Below, piece after piece: positions 8,926-16,602 of a DNA stretch of 64,000 nucleotides. The notes under the pieces are model-generated. The model was not told where the DNA came from and did no database searches. It saw only the letters and a program-made list of their open reading frames with translations. This stretch comes from Frigidibacter oleivorans (GTDB taxonomy: Bacteria > Pseudomonadota > Alphaproteobacteria > Rhodobacterales > Rhodobacteraceae): the NCBI RefSeq assembly GCF_003993775.1, contig NZ_RJRZ01000010.1:62001-126000 (forward strand). Direction: 5' to 3'. How positions within the stretch are numbered: the first letter of the stretch is position 1; each line of letters opens with the position of its first letter. Position numbers and translations under genes: made by a program.

Positions 8926-10092
8926 ATGCTGAAGGGATTGCGGGGCACCTTCGTCATCTCCTGGGGGCAAACGGAACTGGACGGCGTGCGCGGCGCCCCG
9001 CCCGGGGCGCTGATGCCCGGCGCCGAATGGCGCTGGACGGGCGAGGCGGTGCGAGTGGACGGCCCGGCGGGCCTGCTGGTGCTGCATGGCGCGGTCGGGG
9101 CGGCCGACCTGCATCGCCGGGCCGCGCGGGTGGCGCAGCGGCTGACCGGGCAGGCCGGGCGGCGCGGCTGGCCGCTGGCGGCGCTGCCGGGCCCCGGGGA
9201 GGCCGAGGTCGAGTCTGCGGCGGAGCCGGAACCCGACCTGCCGGATGCAAGCCTCGACCTGACGCAGAGCGACGGCGCCTTCACCGTGACCGACGGGCTG
9301 ACCAGCTGGCGGATGTCGGTAATCGAGCCGAGAGGCAGCATCGGCGGCAGCTTTGGCGGTGCGGCGCGCGGCCCCATCTTCGGCCCGACCGGCCGCCAGG
9401 GCGAACGGCTGGTGGCGATGTCGGGCGCGATGCCGCCGCCGGGCACCGACCTCTGGGTGGTCGAGCGCAGCCTGCGGCTGGCCGCGCGCGACCGGACGGA
9501 CGATGCCGACCGCGGCATGCTGTGCTTCACCCCCGGCACGCTGATCGACACGCCCTGCGGCCGGCGCCCGGTCGAGGCGATCCGGCCGGGCGAGATGGTG
9601 CTGACCCGCGACGACGGCCCCTGCCCCGTGGTCTGGACGGGCCAGCGGCGGATGAGCGGCGCGCGGCTGCACGCGATGCCGCGGATGCGCCCGGTGCGGA
9701 TCCGCGCGGGGGCGGCAGGCTGCGGGATCCCCGACCGCGACCTCATCGTTTCGCCCCGGCACCGGATGCTGCTGACCGGCGCGCGGGCACAGGCGCTGTT
9801 CGGCAGTCCCGAGGTGCTGGTCGCGGCCGAGGACCTGATCGACGACCTTCACGTCCATGTCGATCACGGGCTGCGCGAGGTGACCTATGTGCACCTGCTG
9901 CTGGAGCGTCACCAGATCCTGCGGGCGAACGGGGTCGAGACCGAAAGTTTCCACCCCGACTTCTGCGACCCCGCGATGCTCGATCCCGGGCAGGCGGCGG
10001 ACCTGGCCGGGCTGGTGGCGGGCGGCTACGGTCCCGCCGCGCGGCGCTGCCTCAGCCGGCCCGAGGCCGCCATCCTGTGCCACGCCGCCTGA
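8926..10092 (+). CDS. Hint-domain protein
   Basis: The 388-residue protein has an unassigned N-terminal half (1-195, including a Pro/Glu-rich hinge near 90-110) and a Hint (hedgehog/intein) domain from about 198 to 345. The domain begins with C200 in LCFTPGTLIDTP and keeps the later SPRHRMLL block, as in the Hint_2 group common in Rhodobacterales. Hint domains carry out N-S acyl shift and self-cleavage; residues after the domain do not form a clear C-extein with His-Asn, so cleavage rather than splicing is expected. No signal peptide is obvious. The target of this protein is unknown. Confidence 0.8.
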   Translation: MLKGLRGTFVISWGQTELDGVRGAPPGALMPGAEWRWTGEAVRVDGPAGLLVLHGAVGAADLHRRAARVAQRLTGQAGRRGWPLAALPGPGEAEVESAAEPEPDLPDASLDLTQSDGAFTVTDGLTSWRMSVIEPRGSIGGSFGGAARGPIFGPTGRQGERLVAMSGAMPPPGTDLWVVERSLRLAARDRTDDADRGMLCFTPGTLIDTPCGRRPVEAIRPGEMVLTRDDGPCPVVWTGQRRMSGARLHAMPRMRPVRIRAGAAGCGIPDRDLIVSPRHRMLLTGARAQALFGSPEVLVAAEDLIDDLHVHVDHGLREVTYVHLLLERHQILRANGVETESFHPDFCDPAMLDPGQAADLAGLVAGGYGPAARRCLSRPEAAILCHAA

Positions 10093-10129
10093 GACGCCGG
10101 CCCGGACCGCCTGCCTGAGCCGCCGGCTG

Positions 10130-10157
10130 TTGACTCGCCCGCCCGCCTCTGTATAAG
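10130..10157 (+). promoter_or_regulatory. Sigma70-type promoter of rpsD
   Basis: TTGACT at 10130-10135 and TATAAG at 10152-10157 are separated by 16 bp. Both hexamers are close to consensus, which is rare in this GC-rich DNA. The transcription start would fall near 10164, leaving a leader of about 160 nt before rpsD. Confidence 0.75.
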
Positions 10158-10163
10158 CGCGCC

Positions 10164-10194
10164 GTCCGGGCCGGATGTGCCCGGACTTTTCTTT
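10164..10194 (+). promoter_or_regulatory. Terminator-like hairpin at the 5' end of the rpsD transcript
   Basis: A perfect 8-bp stem, GTCCGGGC (10164-10171) with GCCCGGAC (10179-10186), closes a 7-nt loop and is followed by TTTTCTTT. It starts at the predicted transcription start. It could act as an attenuator, or as a 5' stabilising hairpin; the sequence alone does not decide. Confidence 0.5.
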
Positions 10195-10200
10195 GGTGTT

Positions 10201-10283
10201 GGCGGCCCCCGCGAGGGGATGCCTGTCGGCCCCCGGCTGATCCCGGTGGCAAAGGACAACGCCCTTCACGAACGAAAGCCGCC
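10201..10283 (+). promoter_or_regulatory. Folded part of the rpsD leader, possible S4 autoregulatory RNA
   Basis: GGCGGC (10201-10206) can pair with GCCGCC (10278-10283) and enclose a CCCC-GCGA-GGGG hairpin with a GNRA tetraloop (10207-10218) plus further GC-rich helices. The element ends about 30 nt before the rpsD ribosome binding site. Ribosomal protein S4 is known to repress its own synthesis through leader RNA in other bacteria; that this leader does the same is inference. Confidence 0.4.
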
Positions 10284-10325
10284 CCGCCGGGGTGCGCGAT
10301 AACAACGAGACGAAGGAGATCAGCG

Positions 10326-10946
10326 GTGACCAAACGCACCTCTGCCAAGTACAAGATCGACCGCCGCATGGGCGAGAACATCTGGGGCCGGGCCAAATCC
10401 CCGGTCAACAAGCGCGAATACGGCCCCGGCCAGCACGGCCAGCGCCGCAAGAACAAGCTCAGCGACTTCGGCACGCAGCTGCGCGCCAAGCAGAAGCTGA
10501 AGGGCTATTACGGCGACCTGACCGAAAAGCAGTTCCGCAAGATCTTCGCCGAGGCCGAGCGCGTGCAGGGCGATACCGGCGAGATGCTGATCGGCCTGCT
10601 GGAGCGTCGTCTGGACGCGGTGGTCTACCGCGCCAAGTTCGTGCCGACGATCTTCGCCGCCCGCCAGTTCGTGAACCACGGCCATGTCACCGTGAACGGC
10701 AAGCGCGTGAACATCGCCTCCTACCGCGTGAAGGAGGGCGACGTGGTCGCCGTCCGCGACCGGTCCAAGCAGCTGGCGATCGTGCTGGAAGCCGTGGGCC
10801 TGGCCGAGCGTGACGTGCCGGACTACCTGGAAGTCGACCATTCCAAGATGACCGCGACCTTCGTTCGCGCCCCGGGCCTGTCGGACGTGCCCTACCCGGT
10901 GCACATGGAACCGAACCTCGTCGTCGAATACTACGCCAAGAACTGA
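10326..10946 (+). CDS. rpsD: 30S ribosomal protein S4
   Basis: The 206-residue protein is S4: an N-terminal domain beginning [14 protein letters not shown], then the S4 RNA-binding fold (about 95-160) with [11 protein letters not shown] and [13 protein letters not shown]. It binds 16S rRNA early in small-subunit assembly. Translation starts at GTG, with AAGGAG at 10313-10318 as ribosome binding site 7 nt upstream. It is monocistronic here, with its own promoter, a folded leader and a terminator, unlike the alpha operon position in enterobacteria. The N-terminus lacks the zinc-binding cysteines seen in some S4 proteins. Confidence 0.98.
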   Translation: MTKRTSAKYKIDRRMGENIWGRAKSPVNKREYGPGQHGQRRKNKLSDFGTQLRAKQKLKGYYGDLTEKQFRKIFAEAERVQGDTGEMLIGLLERRLDAVVYRAKFVPTIFAARQFVNHGHVTVNGKRVNIASYRVKEGDVVAVRDRSKQLAIVLEAVGLAERDVPDYLEVDHSKMTATFVRAPGLSDVPYPVHMEPNLVVEYYAKN

Positions 10947-10987
10947 TCCGGCCGCGGCGCGACTGCGCCGCCGGACACCGGTTGCCG

Positions 10988-11017
10988 AAGGCCGCGGAGA
11001 TGCTCCGCGGCCTTTTT
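10988..11017 (+). terminator. Intrinsic terminator of rpsD
   Basis: A perfect 11-bp stem, AAGGCCGCGGA (10988-10998) with its complement at 11004-11014, a 5-nt loop and a T run to 11017. It lies 42 bp after the rpsD stop. Confidence 0.9.
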
Positions 11018-11112
11018 GCATCCCTGCCGGTCCGGCCGTGCCCCAGGCGGCACATGCCGCTGGCAATGCTGCGGGGGCGCCGGTAGAAGGGCCGGAGTTT
11101 CGGAGTCGTTCC

Positions 11113-12234
11113 ATGTCTGATCCCATCCGTCCGCAGCCCGGCATCCTCGACATCGCGCTTTACGAGGGTGGGGCGGCGCATGTCGCGGGCATGTCCGACG
11201 CCGTGAAGCTGTCCTCGAACGAAAATCCCTTCGGCCCGTCGGAACGCGCCAAAGAGGCGTTCCAGCGCGCCGTGCACAAGTTGCACCGCTATCCCAGCAG
11301 CGACCACACGGCGCTGCGGCAGGCCATCGGCGAGGTGCACGGGCTCGATTCGACCCGGATCATCTGCGGCGTCGGCTCGGACGAGATCCTGCACCTGCTG
11401 TGCCAGTGCTATGCCGGGCCGGGCGACGAGGTGGTGTTCACCGAACACGGCTTCCTGATGTACCGCATCTCGACCCTCGCCAGCGGCGCGACCCCGGTCG
11501 AGGTGCGCGAACGCGAGCGGGTCACGGATGTGGACGCGCTGCTGGCCGCCTGCACGCCGCGGACGCGGCTGGTCTTCATCGCCAACCCGAACAACCCGAC
11601 CGGCACGATGATCGGTCTGGCAGAGATCGAGCGTCTGGCCGACGGGCTGCCGCCGCAGGCCATCCTGGTGCTGGACGGGGCCTATGCCGAATATGTGGCG
11701 GGCTACGATGGCGGCGCCTGGCTGGCCACGACCCGGCCCAACGTCTTCATGACGCGGACCTTTTCCAAGATCTACGGTCTGGGCGGGCTGCGGGTTGGCT
11801 GGGGCTATGGCCCCAAGGCGATCATCGACGTGCTGAACCGGGTGCGGGGGCCGTTCAACCTGTCCACCGCGCAGCTGGACGCCGCCGAGGCCGCGGTGCG
11901 CGATCAGGACTGGGTGGACCGCTGCCGCGCCGACAACACCCGCCTGCGCAGCTGGCTGGCCGAGGCGCTGATGGAACGGGGCGTGCCCTCGGACACCTCG
12001 ACCGCCAATTTCATCCTCGCCCGCTTTGCCGACGAGGCCGAGGCGGTGGCCTGCGACGCCTTCCTGCAAAGCCACGGGCTGATCGTGCGGCGGGTCGCGG
12101 GCTACAAGCTGCCCAACTGCCTGCGGATCACGGTGGGCGACGAATCCGCCTGCCGCCGGGTCGCCCATGCCATCGGCCAGTTCAAGGCCGCCAAGACCCC
12201 CGCCGCCGCCGCGCCCGAGGGCGGCGGCGCATGA
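11113..12234 (+). CDS. hisC: Histidinol-phosphate aminotransferase
   Basis: The 373-residue fold-type I aminotransferase shows [11 protein letters not shown] (about 35-45), NPNNPTG (about 160-166), the aspartate and tyrosine of LDGAYAEY (about 187-194) and the PLP lysine in [15 protein letters not shown] (about 218-232). It converts imidazole acetol phosphate to histidinol phosphate, and members of this lineage can also act on aromatic keto acids. GGAG at 11102-11105 sits 7 nt before the ATG. It is followed by tyrC with an ATGA overlap, so histidine or tyrosine/phenylalanine synthesis are both served; coupling to tyrC suggests an aromatic role as well. Confidence 0.93.
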   Translation: MSDPIRPQPGILDIALYEGGAAHVAGMSDAVKLSSNENPFGPSERAKEAFQRAVHKLHRYPSSDHTALRQAIGEVHGLDSTRIICGVGSDEILHLLCQCYAGPGDEVVFTEHGFLMYRISTLASGATPVEVRERERVTDVDALLAACTPRTRLVFIANPNNPTGTMIGLAEIERLADGLPPQAILVLDGAYAEYVAGYDGGAWLATTRPNVFMTRTFSKIYGLGGLRVGWGYGPKAIIDVLNRVRGPFNLSTAQLDAAEAAVRDQDWVDRCRADNTRLRSWLAEALMERGVPSDTSTANFILARFADEAEAVACDAFLQSHGLIVRRVAGYKLPNCLRITVGDESACRRVAHAIGQFKAAKTPAAAAPEGGGA

Positions 12235-13169
12235 CCGATGGCGAGGACAGCCGGCCGGTCTTTGGCCGGGTCGCGCTGATCGGGCTGGGGCTGATCGCCT
12301 CGTCCATGGGCCATGCGATGAAGGCGCAGGGTCTGGCGGGCGAGATCGTGGGCCATGCGCAATCCGAGGCCAGCCGGGCCGCGGCGCTGGAAATCGGCTT
12401 CGTCGACCGCGTCGCGGCCACCGCGGCCGAGGCGGTGGCGGGCGCCGATCTGGTGGTGCTGGCGGTGCCGGTGGGCGCCATGGGCGCGGTGGCGGCGGAA
12501 ATCGCGCCGCATCTGGCCCAAGGCGCCACGGTGACCGATGTAGGCTCCGTCAAGCAGGCGGTGATCGAGGCGGTCGCCCCCCACCTGCCCGCCGGCGTTC
12601 ATTTCGTGCCCAGCCATCCGCTGGCGGGGACCGAGCAATCCGGCCCCCGGTCCGGCTTTGCCACGCTGTTCGTCAACCGCTGGTGGCTGCTCTGCCCGGC
12701 CGAGGATGCGGCGCCCGAGGCGGTCGCCCGGCTGCGCCGGCTGTACGAGGGCATGGGCGCCAATGTCGACACGATGGAACCCGCGCATCACGATCTGGTG
12801 CTGGCGGTGGTGTCGCACACGCCGCACCTGATCGCCTACACGATGGTGGGCGTGGCCGATCACCTGCGCCGAGTCTCGCAGCAGGAGGTCATCAAGTATT
12901 CCGCCTCGGGCTTCCGCGACTTCACCCGGATCGCCGCCTCGGACCCGGTGATGTGGCGCGACGTGTTCCTGACCAACAAGGAGGCGACGCTCGACATCCT
13001 CGGACGCTTCACCGAGGAGCTGTTCATGCTGCAGCGGGCGATCCGCATGGGCGACGGGCAGCAGCTGCACGACTATTTCAGCCGCACCCGGGCCATCCGC
13101 CGCGGCATCATCGAGGCGGGGCAGGACACGGCCGCCCCGGACTTTGGCCGGTCGAAGCCGGCGACATGA
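12231..13169 (+). CDS. tyrC: Prephenate/arogenate (cyclohexadienyl) dehydrogenase
   Basis: The 312-residue protein has an N-terminal Rossmann domain with GLGLIASSM (the third glycine of GxGxxG replaced by alanine) and a prephenate dehydrogenase domain with [13 protein letters not shown] (about 123-135), the SHTPHLIAY helix (about 190-198) and FRDFTRIA. It oxidatively decarboxylates prephenate or arogenate with NAD in tyrosine synthesis. The start overlaps the hisC stop (ATGA) and its stop overlaps the next gene in the same way, so the three genes form one translationally coupled operon. Confidence 0.93.
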   Translation: MTDGEDSRPVFGRVALIGLGLIASSMGHAMKAQGLAGEIVGHAQSEASRAAALEIGFVDRVAATAAEAVAGADLVVLAVPVGAMGAVAAEIAPHLAQGATVTDVGSVKQAVIEAVAPHLPAGVHFVPSHPLAGTEQSGPRSGFATLFVNRWWLLCPAEDAAPEAVARLRRLYEGMGANVDTMEPAHHDLVLAVVSHTPHLIAYTMVGVADHLRRVSQQEVIKYSASGFRDFTRIAASDPVMWRDVFLTNKEATLDILGRFTEELFMLQRAIRMGDGQQLHDYFSRTRAIRRGIIEAGQDTAAPDFGRSKPAT

Positions 13170-14143
13170 CGGGCGGGCGGCTGACCCTGGCCGCGGGCCT
13201 TGCGGGGATGCTGCGCCTGACGCTGGCGGGGCTGGTCGTGGCGGTCCCGGGGCCGCAGGGGCTGCTGGCGCAAGAGGCGCTCTCCGCTCCGCCGCCGCCC
13301 CGGCCGGACGATCTGGCCGCCATCCCTGACAGTCCCCCGGCCGCCGCCGCAGTTGCCGCCGCACCGCGCCGGCCGAAGCCGCGCCCCGGCTCCACCGCCA
13401 CCGAGGTGACCGCGGCGAATGCCGCCTTGGGCCTGCCGGGGCTGCGGCCCCGGCCGCGCCCGCCACAGGCCCAGCGGGTGCCCGTGGTGCAGGTCGCCGC
13501 TGCCACCCTGCCCCCGGCGGCCAGCCTGCCGCGCCCCCTGCCCCGCCCCGAGAACCTGCAGCGCCTGTCCGCCGCCGCGACGATGCGGGTGCAGCCGGTG
13601 CCCGAGGCGATCACCGGGCGCGCGGGCTCCGTCTGCGGGCGCGACAGCCTGCGCGGCACGCCGATTCCGCCGATCCGCGAACGCATCGCCGCCTGCGGCC
13701 TGACCGACGGGGTCGAGGTGACGCGCGTGGCCGGCCTGTCGCTGTCGCAGCCGATCCGCACCGACTGCACCACCGCCCGGGCGCTGGACGACTGGGTCGA
13801 GCGCGGGGTGAAGCCGGCGGTCGGCCGGTTGGGCGGCGGCGCGGTCCGGCTGCAGATCGCGGGCAGCTATGCCTGCCGGGCCCGCAACAACCAGCGGGGC
13901 GAGGTGATCTCGGAACACGGGCGCGGCAAGGCGGTGGACGTGGCCGGAATCGGCCTGGCCAACGGGGTGACGATCACCGTGCTGAAGGGCTGGAGCGACC
14001 GCCAGCACGGCAAGATCCTGAAATCGGCGCACAAGTCCGCCTGCGGGACCTTCGGCACGGTGCTGGGGCCGAATTCCGACAGCTTCCACCGCGACCACCT
14101 GCATCTGGACACGGTGAAGCGCAACAGCCCCTATTGCCGGTAG
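13166..14143 (+). CDS. Extensin-like C-terminal domain protein with LAS metallopeptidase motifs
   Basis: The 325-residue protein has a signal-type hydrophobic N-terminus (about 10-35), a Pro/Ala/Arg-rich linker (about 40-150) and a C-terminal 'extensin-like' domain (about 155-325). That domain keeps several cysteines and two blocks, SEHGRGKAVDVAG (H..x..D) and FHRDHLHLD (HxH), which match the zinc ligands of LAS/M15-type peptidoglycan peptidases. It is probably periplasmic and may act on cell wall. The linkage to hisC-tyrC by an ATGA overlap is seen in related genomes but has no known functional reason. Confidence 0.8.
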   Translation: MTGGRLTLAAGLAGMLRLTLAGLVVAVPGPQGLLAQEALSAPPPPRPDDLAAIPDSPPAAAAVAAAPRRPKPRPGSTATEVTAANAALGLPGLRPRPRPPQAQRVPVVQVAAATLPPAASLPRPLPRPENLQRLSAAATMRVQPVPEAITGRAGSVCGRDSLRGTPIPPIRERIAACGLTDGVEVTRVAGLSLSQPIRTDCTTARALDDWVERGVKPAVGRLGGGAVRLQIAGSYACRARNNQRGEVISEHGRGKAVDVAGIGLANGVTITVLKGWSDRQHGKILKSAHKSACGTFGTVLGPNSDSFHRDHLHLDTVKRNSPYCR

Positions 14144-14197
14144 GGCGGGCGGGGCGGCCCTCGGAGGAGCGGGCGTGTTGCTCGGTCCGGTGTGATG

Positions 14198-14274
14198 GTA
14201 CCGCCTCCCCGGCTCGAACGGGGGACCCCCAGATCCACAATCTGGTGCTCTAACCAACTGAGCTAAGGCGGCAC
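14198..14274 (-). tRNA. tRNA-His (anticodon GTG)
   Basis: The minus strand folds into a full cloverleaf with anticodon loop TTGTGGA (GTG), T-arm GTTCGAGCC and an 8-bp acceptor helix that includes the extra G-1 paired with C73, the hallmark of tRNA-His. The 3' CCA is not encoded (the next bases are CAT). Confidence 0.97.
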
Positions 14275-14445
14275 TGGCGGGTCGTCTAAACCCTGCCGGA
14301 CGGGATTGCAAGAGGCTGCCGCGGGGGGCGGGGCGCGAATGGCGCTTGCGGGGCGGGCGGCATCCGCGCTACCTGCCGGGAAGCCTTCGGGACGGGCCGG
14401 ACACCGCATGCCGGCCCCTTCCGCGGCCGGCCAGAGGAGACCGCC

Positions 14446-14664
14446 ATGAGCATCGACAAGGAAAGCGACATCGCCGCGAACCTGCAGATCGGCCCGACGA
14501 CGCTGGGCATGGTGCGCATCTATGTCGAGGCCGAGGGTCTGGAACTGCCGCTGGATTTCGACCCGGACGAGGCCGAGGAGATCGCCGAGGAGCTGCGTGC
14601 CGCGGCCGAGGCCGCGCGCGGCATGGGCGGCCCTGCCCGACCCGGCGGCGGGCGCCGGCGCTGA
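14446..14664 (+). CDS. DUF6324 family small protein
   Basis: The 72-residue protein is acidic in the middle (DFDPDEAEEIAEELRAAAEAA, a likely helix) and basic at the very end (GGGRRR). It has no signal peptide or membrane segment. It matches a short family seen only in Rhodobacterales, annotated as DUF6324, always near mmcB and tRNA-His. AGAGGAGA precedes the ATG at good distance. Its function is unknown. Its stop is 3 bp from the end of the convergent mmcB gene. Confidence 0.8.
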   Translation: MSIDKESDIAANLQIGPTTLGMVRIYVEAEGLELPLDFDPDEAEEIAEELRAAAEAARGMGGPARPGGGRRR

Positions 14665-14667
14665 GGG

Positions 14668-15183
14668 TCAGCCCGGCCCCATCAGGCCGGTGGCGGCCGG
14701 ATCGCGCAGCCCCTGCAGGCGCAGCGCGGCATGGCGGGCGAATTTCTGCAGCATCGCCTTGCGCCGCACCCCGGGCAGCGGCGCCTCCGGCCCCAGCCGC
14801 AGGATTTCGGCGTCATAGGCATCGGCGATGATCAGCCCGGTGCCCTCGGGCAGAAGCTCGGTCGGAAACTCCGCGTCGACGGCCCAGAAGAACCGGTCGG
14901 CCCATTCCAGATAGCCCTGCCACTTGCGGTCCGCGGCATAGTCGGCCCGGCCCGACTTGCATTCGACGATCCAGATCTCGCCCTTCGGCCCCAGCCCCAT
15001 CACATCGACCCGCAGCCCCGGCGCCGGCACCAGTTCGTGCACCGTGGCGAAGCCGTGGGACAGCAGGTGCCGGCTGACGCCGCGCGCCAGAAGCTGGCCG
15101 GGCATCGGCGCGAGTTCGGGCGAGGCCGCAGGGCGGCTGGCCGGATCCTCCGGCAGTGGCGACGGGAACAGGGGTCTGGGCAT
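14668..15183 (-). CDS. mmcB: DNA repair protein MmcB (putative endonuclease)
   Basis: The 171-residue protein has a restriction-endonuclease-like core with RVDVMGLGPKGEIWIVECKSGRADY split over about 60-82: the D, the E and the xCK pattern fit a PD-(D/E)xK nuclease. MmcB is an SOS-induced protein named for mitomycin C sensitivity in Caulobacter. The ATG at 15183 is preferred over one at 15201 because the latter lies inside the LexA box; with the promoter described next, 15183 would be at or beside the transcription start. The conserved part begins near residue 27, so the first residues are uncertain. Confidence 0.85.
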   Translation of the reverse strand: MPRPLFPSPLPEDPASRPAASPELAPMPGQLLARGVSRHLLSHGFATVHELVPAPGLRVDVMGLGPKGEIWIVECKSGRADYAADRKWQGYLEWADRFFWAVDAEFPTELLPEGTGLIIADAYDAEILRLGPEAPLPGVRRKAMLQKFARHAALRLQGLRDPAATGLMGPG

Positions 15184-15189
15184 GACCGG

Positions 15190-15218
15190 ATCATGAACCA
15201 AAAGTGAACATGAGACAA
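15190..15218 (-). promoter_or_regulatory. SOS promoter of mmcB with LexA box between -35 and -10
   Basis: On the minus strand TTGTCT (15218-15213) and CATGAT (15195-15190) are separated by 17 bp. The plus strand reads GAAC (15195-15198), seven bases, then GAAC (15206-15209): the alphaproteobacterial LexA operator GTTC-N7-GTTC on the coding strand. It fills the promoter spacer, so LexA would block RNA polymerase directly. The transcription start would fall at about 15183, the chosen ATG, implying a leaderless mRNA. Confidence 0.7.
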
Positions 15219-15248
15219 GCCCCGGCCCGCGCTCCGGGCAGGCGCCGC

Positions 15249-15277
15249 TTGCAGCCGACCGCCGCGATGCCTATGTT
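15249..15277 (+). promoter_or_regulatory. Promoter of the 6S-like RNA
   Basis: TTGCAG (15249-15254) and TATGTT (15272-15277) are exactly 17 bp apart on the plus strand. No open reading frame of quality follows; the predicted start near 15283 begins the structured RNA described next. Confidence 0.5.
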
Positions 15278-15282
15278 GGGTG

Positions 15283-15434
15283 ACGGCGGTTTCTGCCCCT
15301 CTCGTGCGAGGCCCTTTTCCAGTGGCCGATAATCTTTTCCGAGGGAGCTGGCTCTGCCAAGGTCCTGGCCTTGGTACCTGGCGCCCACCTGGTAATCCAG
15401 GCTCTCGGGAATTGCTCGCCTCCACGGCTGCCGC
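15283..15434 (+). ncRNA. ssrS: Structured RNA, candidate 6S RNA (ssrS)
   Basis: About 150 nt can fold into one long rod: closing stem CGGCGG (15284-15289) with CTGCCG (15428-15433), a second stem GCGAG/CTCGC, a large open centre, then an upper arm closed by CCGAG...CTCGG carrying the small hairpins CCAAGG-TCCTGG-CCTTGG and CCTGG-TAAT-CCAGG. The 5' side of the open centre contains GGCCGATAATC, similar to the GCCGATATTT of enterobacterial 6S RNA at the same place. 6S RNA binds sigma70 RNA polymerase in stationary phase. A matching promoter precedes it. The identity is inferred from fold and that short match only. Confidence 0.5.
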
Positions 15435-15489
15435 GGATTCCGCCGCCTCCGCTCTGCCGCCGGCGTCTGAACCGGCCTCCGGAAACGAC

Positions 15490-15514
15490 AAAGGGGCGGA
15501 TCGCTCCGCCCCCC
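15490..15514 (-). terminator. Intrinsic terminator of the DUF481 gene
   Basis: An 8-bp perfect stem (15493-15500 with 15505-15512) and TCGC/GCGA loop, followed on the minus strand by TTT. It lies 26 bp after the stop of the DUF481 gene; with CCTT on the plus side it may stop both directions. Confidence 0.65.
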
Positions 15515-15539
15515 TTATCCTGTCGATTGGGCCCGTGGC

Positions 15540-16370
15540 TCAGAAGCCCATCACCAGCGACACGCCCAGCTTGTTGTCGGTCTTCTCGGTGCCCGGCACC
15601 GCTTCCTCGTTATATTCGGTCTGATAGCTGATGCGCGTCGACAGCGTGTCGGTCATCGCCACGTTCAACCCCAGATCGTTATAGGCCGAGAAGCCGGCAT
15701 CCGAGTTCAGCAGGTCGGTGTCGTTGGTCAGATAGACCGTCTCGTTGAACGCGTGGAAGAACCGCGACGAGGCGATGGCCGCGGCTTCGGTATCGTCCTC
15801 GTCATCCTGCGTCTCGACATAGCGCACGCCGGGACCCGCCTGCAGCCGCCAGGTCGTGGTCGGCGTGTTCAGCACGCGAATACCCGGACCGGCGCCGAGG
15901 AAGCCGTCGTTCTTGAAGGCGGCGTAGCCGTCATACTGCCAGCGGGCGAGGCCGAAGATGTAGAACTGGTCGTTCAGGTAGTAGTTGGCGTCATAGACGA
16001 AGAAGGCTTCCTTCTGGGTCTCGTCGCCGTCGTCCTCGCCCCATTCGACGCCGAAGCCCAGTTCCTGGGTCCACTGCCCGGCGCCATAGCGCACGCGGCC
16101 GGCGGCGGCGAGGTCCTGGGTATCGGCATTGCCCGAGCTGCCGGAATAGGTCAGCGCGACCTCGCCCGACCAGCCCTGACGGAAGTTCGCGGGGCCGAAG
16201 CGGGCCGCATCCTGCGCATCCTGCAGGTCCTGCTGCGCATCCACCTGGATGTCGTCGATACGGTCGTCGAGCGCGGTGGTGCCGACCAGCGTGCCCTGCG
16301 CATGGGCCGCGCCCATCCCCACCAGCAGCGCGAGCGCCGACGGTGCGGCCAGTCTGAAATATGCGTTCAT
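15540..16370 (-). CDS. DUF481 (YdiY-like) outer membrane barrel protein
   Basis: The 276-residue protein has a signal peptide (about 1-24, ending AHAQ), an acidic helical stretch (DDRIDDIQVDAQQDLQDAQD) and a DUF481 beta-barrel domain from about 65 to the end. The domain starts with WSGEVALTYSGSSGNAD and ends in MGF with a terminal aromatic residue, the outer-membrane insertion signature. The family resembles salt-induced YdiY; its transported molecule, if any, is unknown. AAAGGA sits 7 nt before the ATG at 16370, favouring it over an upstream ATG. Confidence 0.85.
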   Translation of the reverse strand: MNAYFRLAAPSALALLVGMGAAHAQGTLVGTTALDDRIDDIQVDAQQDLQDAQDAARFGPANFRQGWSGEVALTYSGSSGNADTQDLAAAGRVRYGAGQWTQELGFGVEWGEDDGDETQKEAFFVYDANYYLNDQFYIFGLARWQYDGYAAFKNDGFLGAGPGIRVLNTPTTTWRLQAGPGVRYVETQDDEDDTEAAAIASSRFFHAFNETVYLTNDTDLLNSDAGFSAYNDLGLNVAMTDTLSTRISYQTEYNEEAVPGTEKTDNKLGVSLVMGF

Positions 16371-16549
16371 CGGATGTCCTTTCACTGTCACTGCCGCGGG
16401 CGTCCCCGCGGTTCCCCTGCCTGCTGATGCGCAACCGGTGCGTGCAGGCTGTGGCCGTCAACGCGTGGTAGCGCAGAGGGGTCCGGACCGCATGTCCTTG
16501 ATTCATCACGTGTTGCCGAGGGGGCGAGAACCCGCCGCACGCGCAGGCC

Positions 16550-16575
16550 GGAACCGGCGCCAAATGGCCGGTTCC
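16550..16575. repeat. Inverted repeat downstream of the nusB-side membrane protein
   Basis: GGAACCGGC (16550-16558) and GCCGGTTCC (16567-16575) form a perfect 9-bp stem with an 8-nt loop. It lies 27 bp after the stop of the minus-strand gene at 16603. There is no T run, so it is either a weak terminator or an mRNA 3' end stabiliser. Confidence 0.4.
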
Positions 16576-16602
16576 AGCGGTCACGCCCTTATGAAGGCGG
16601 CG

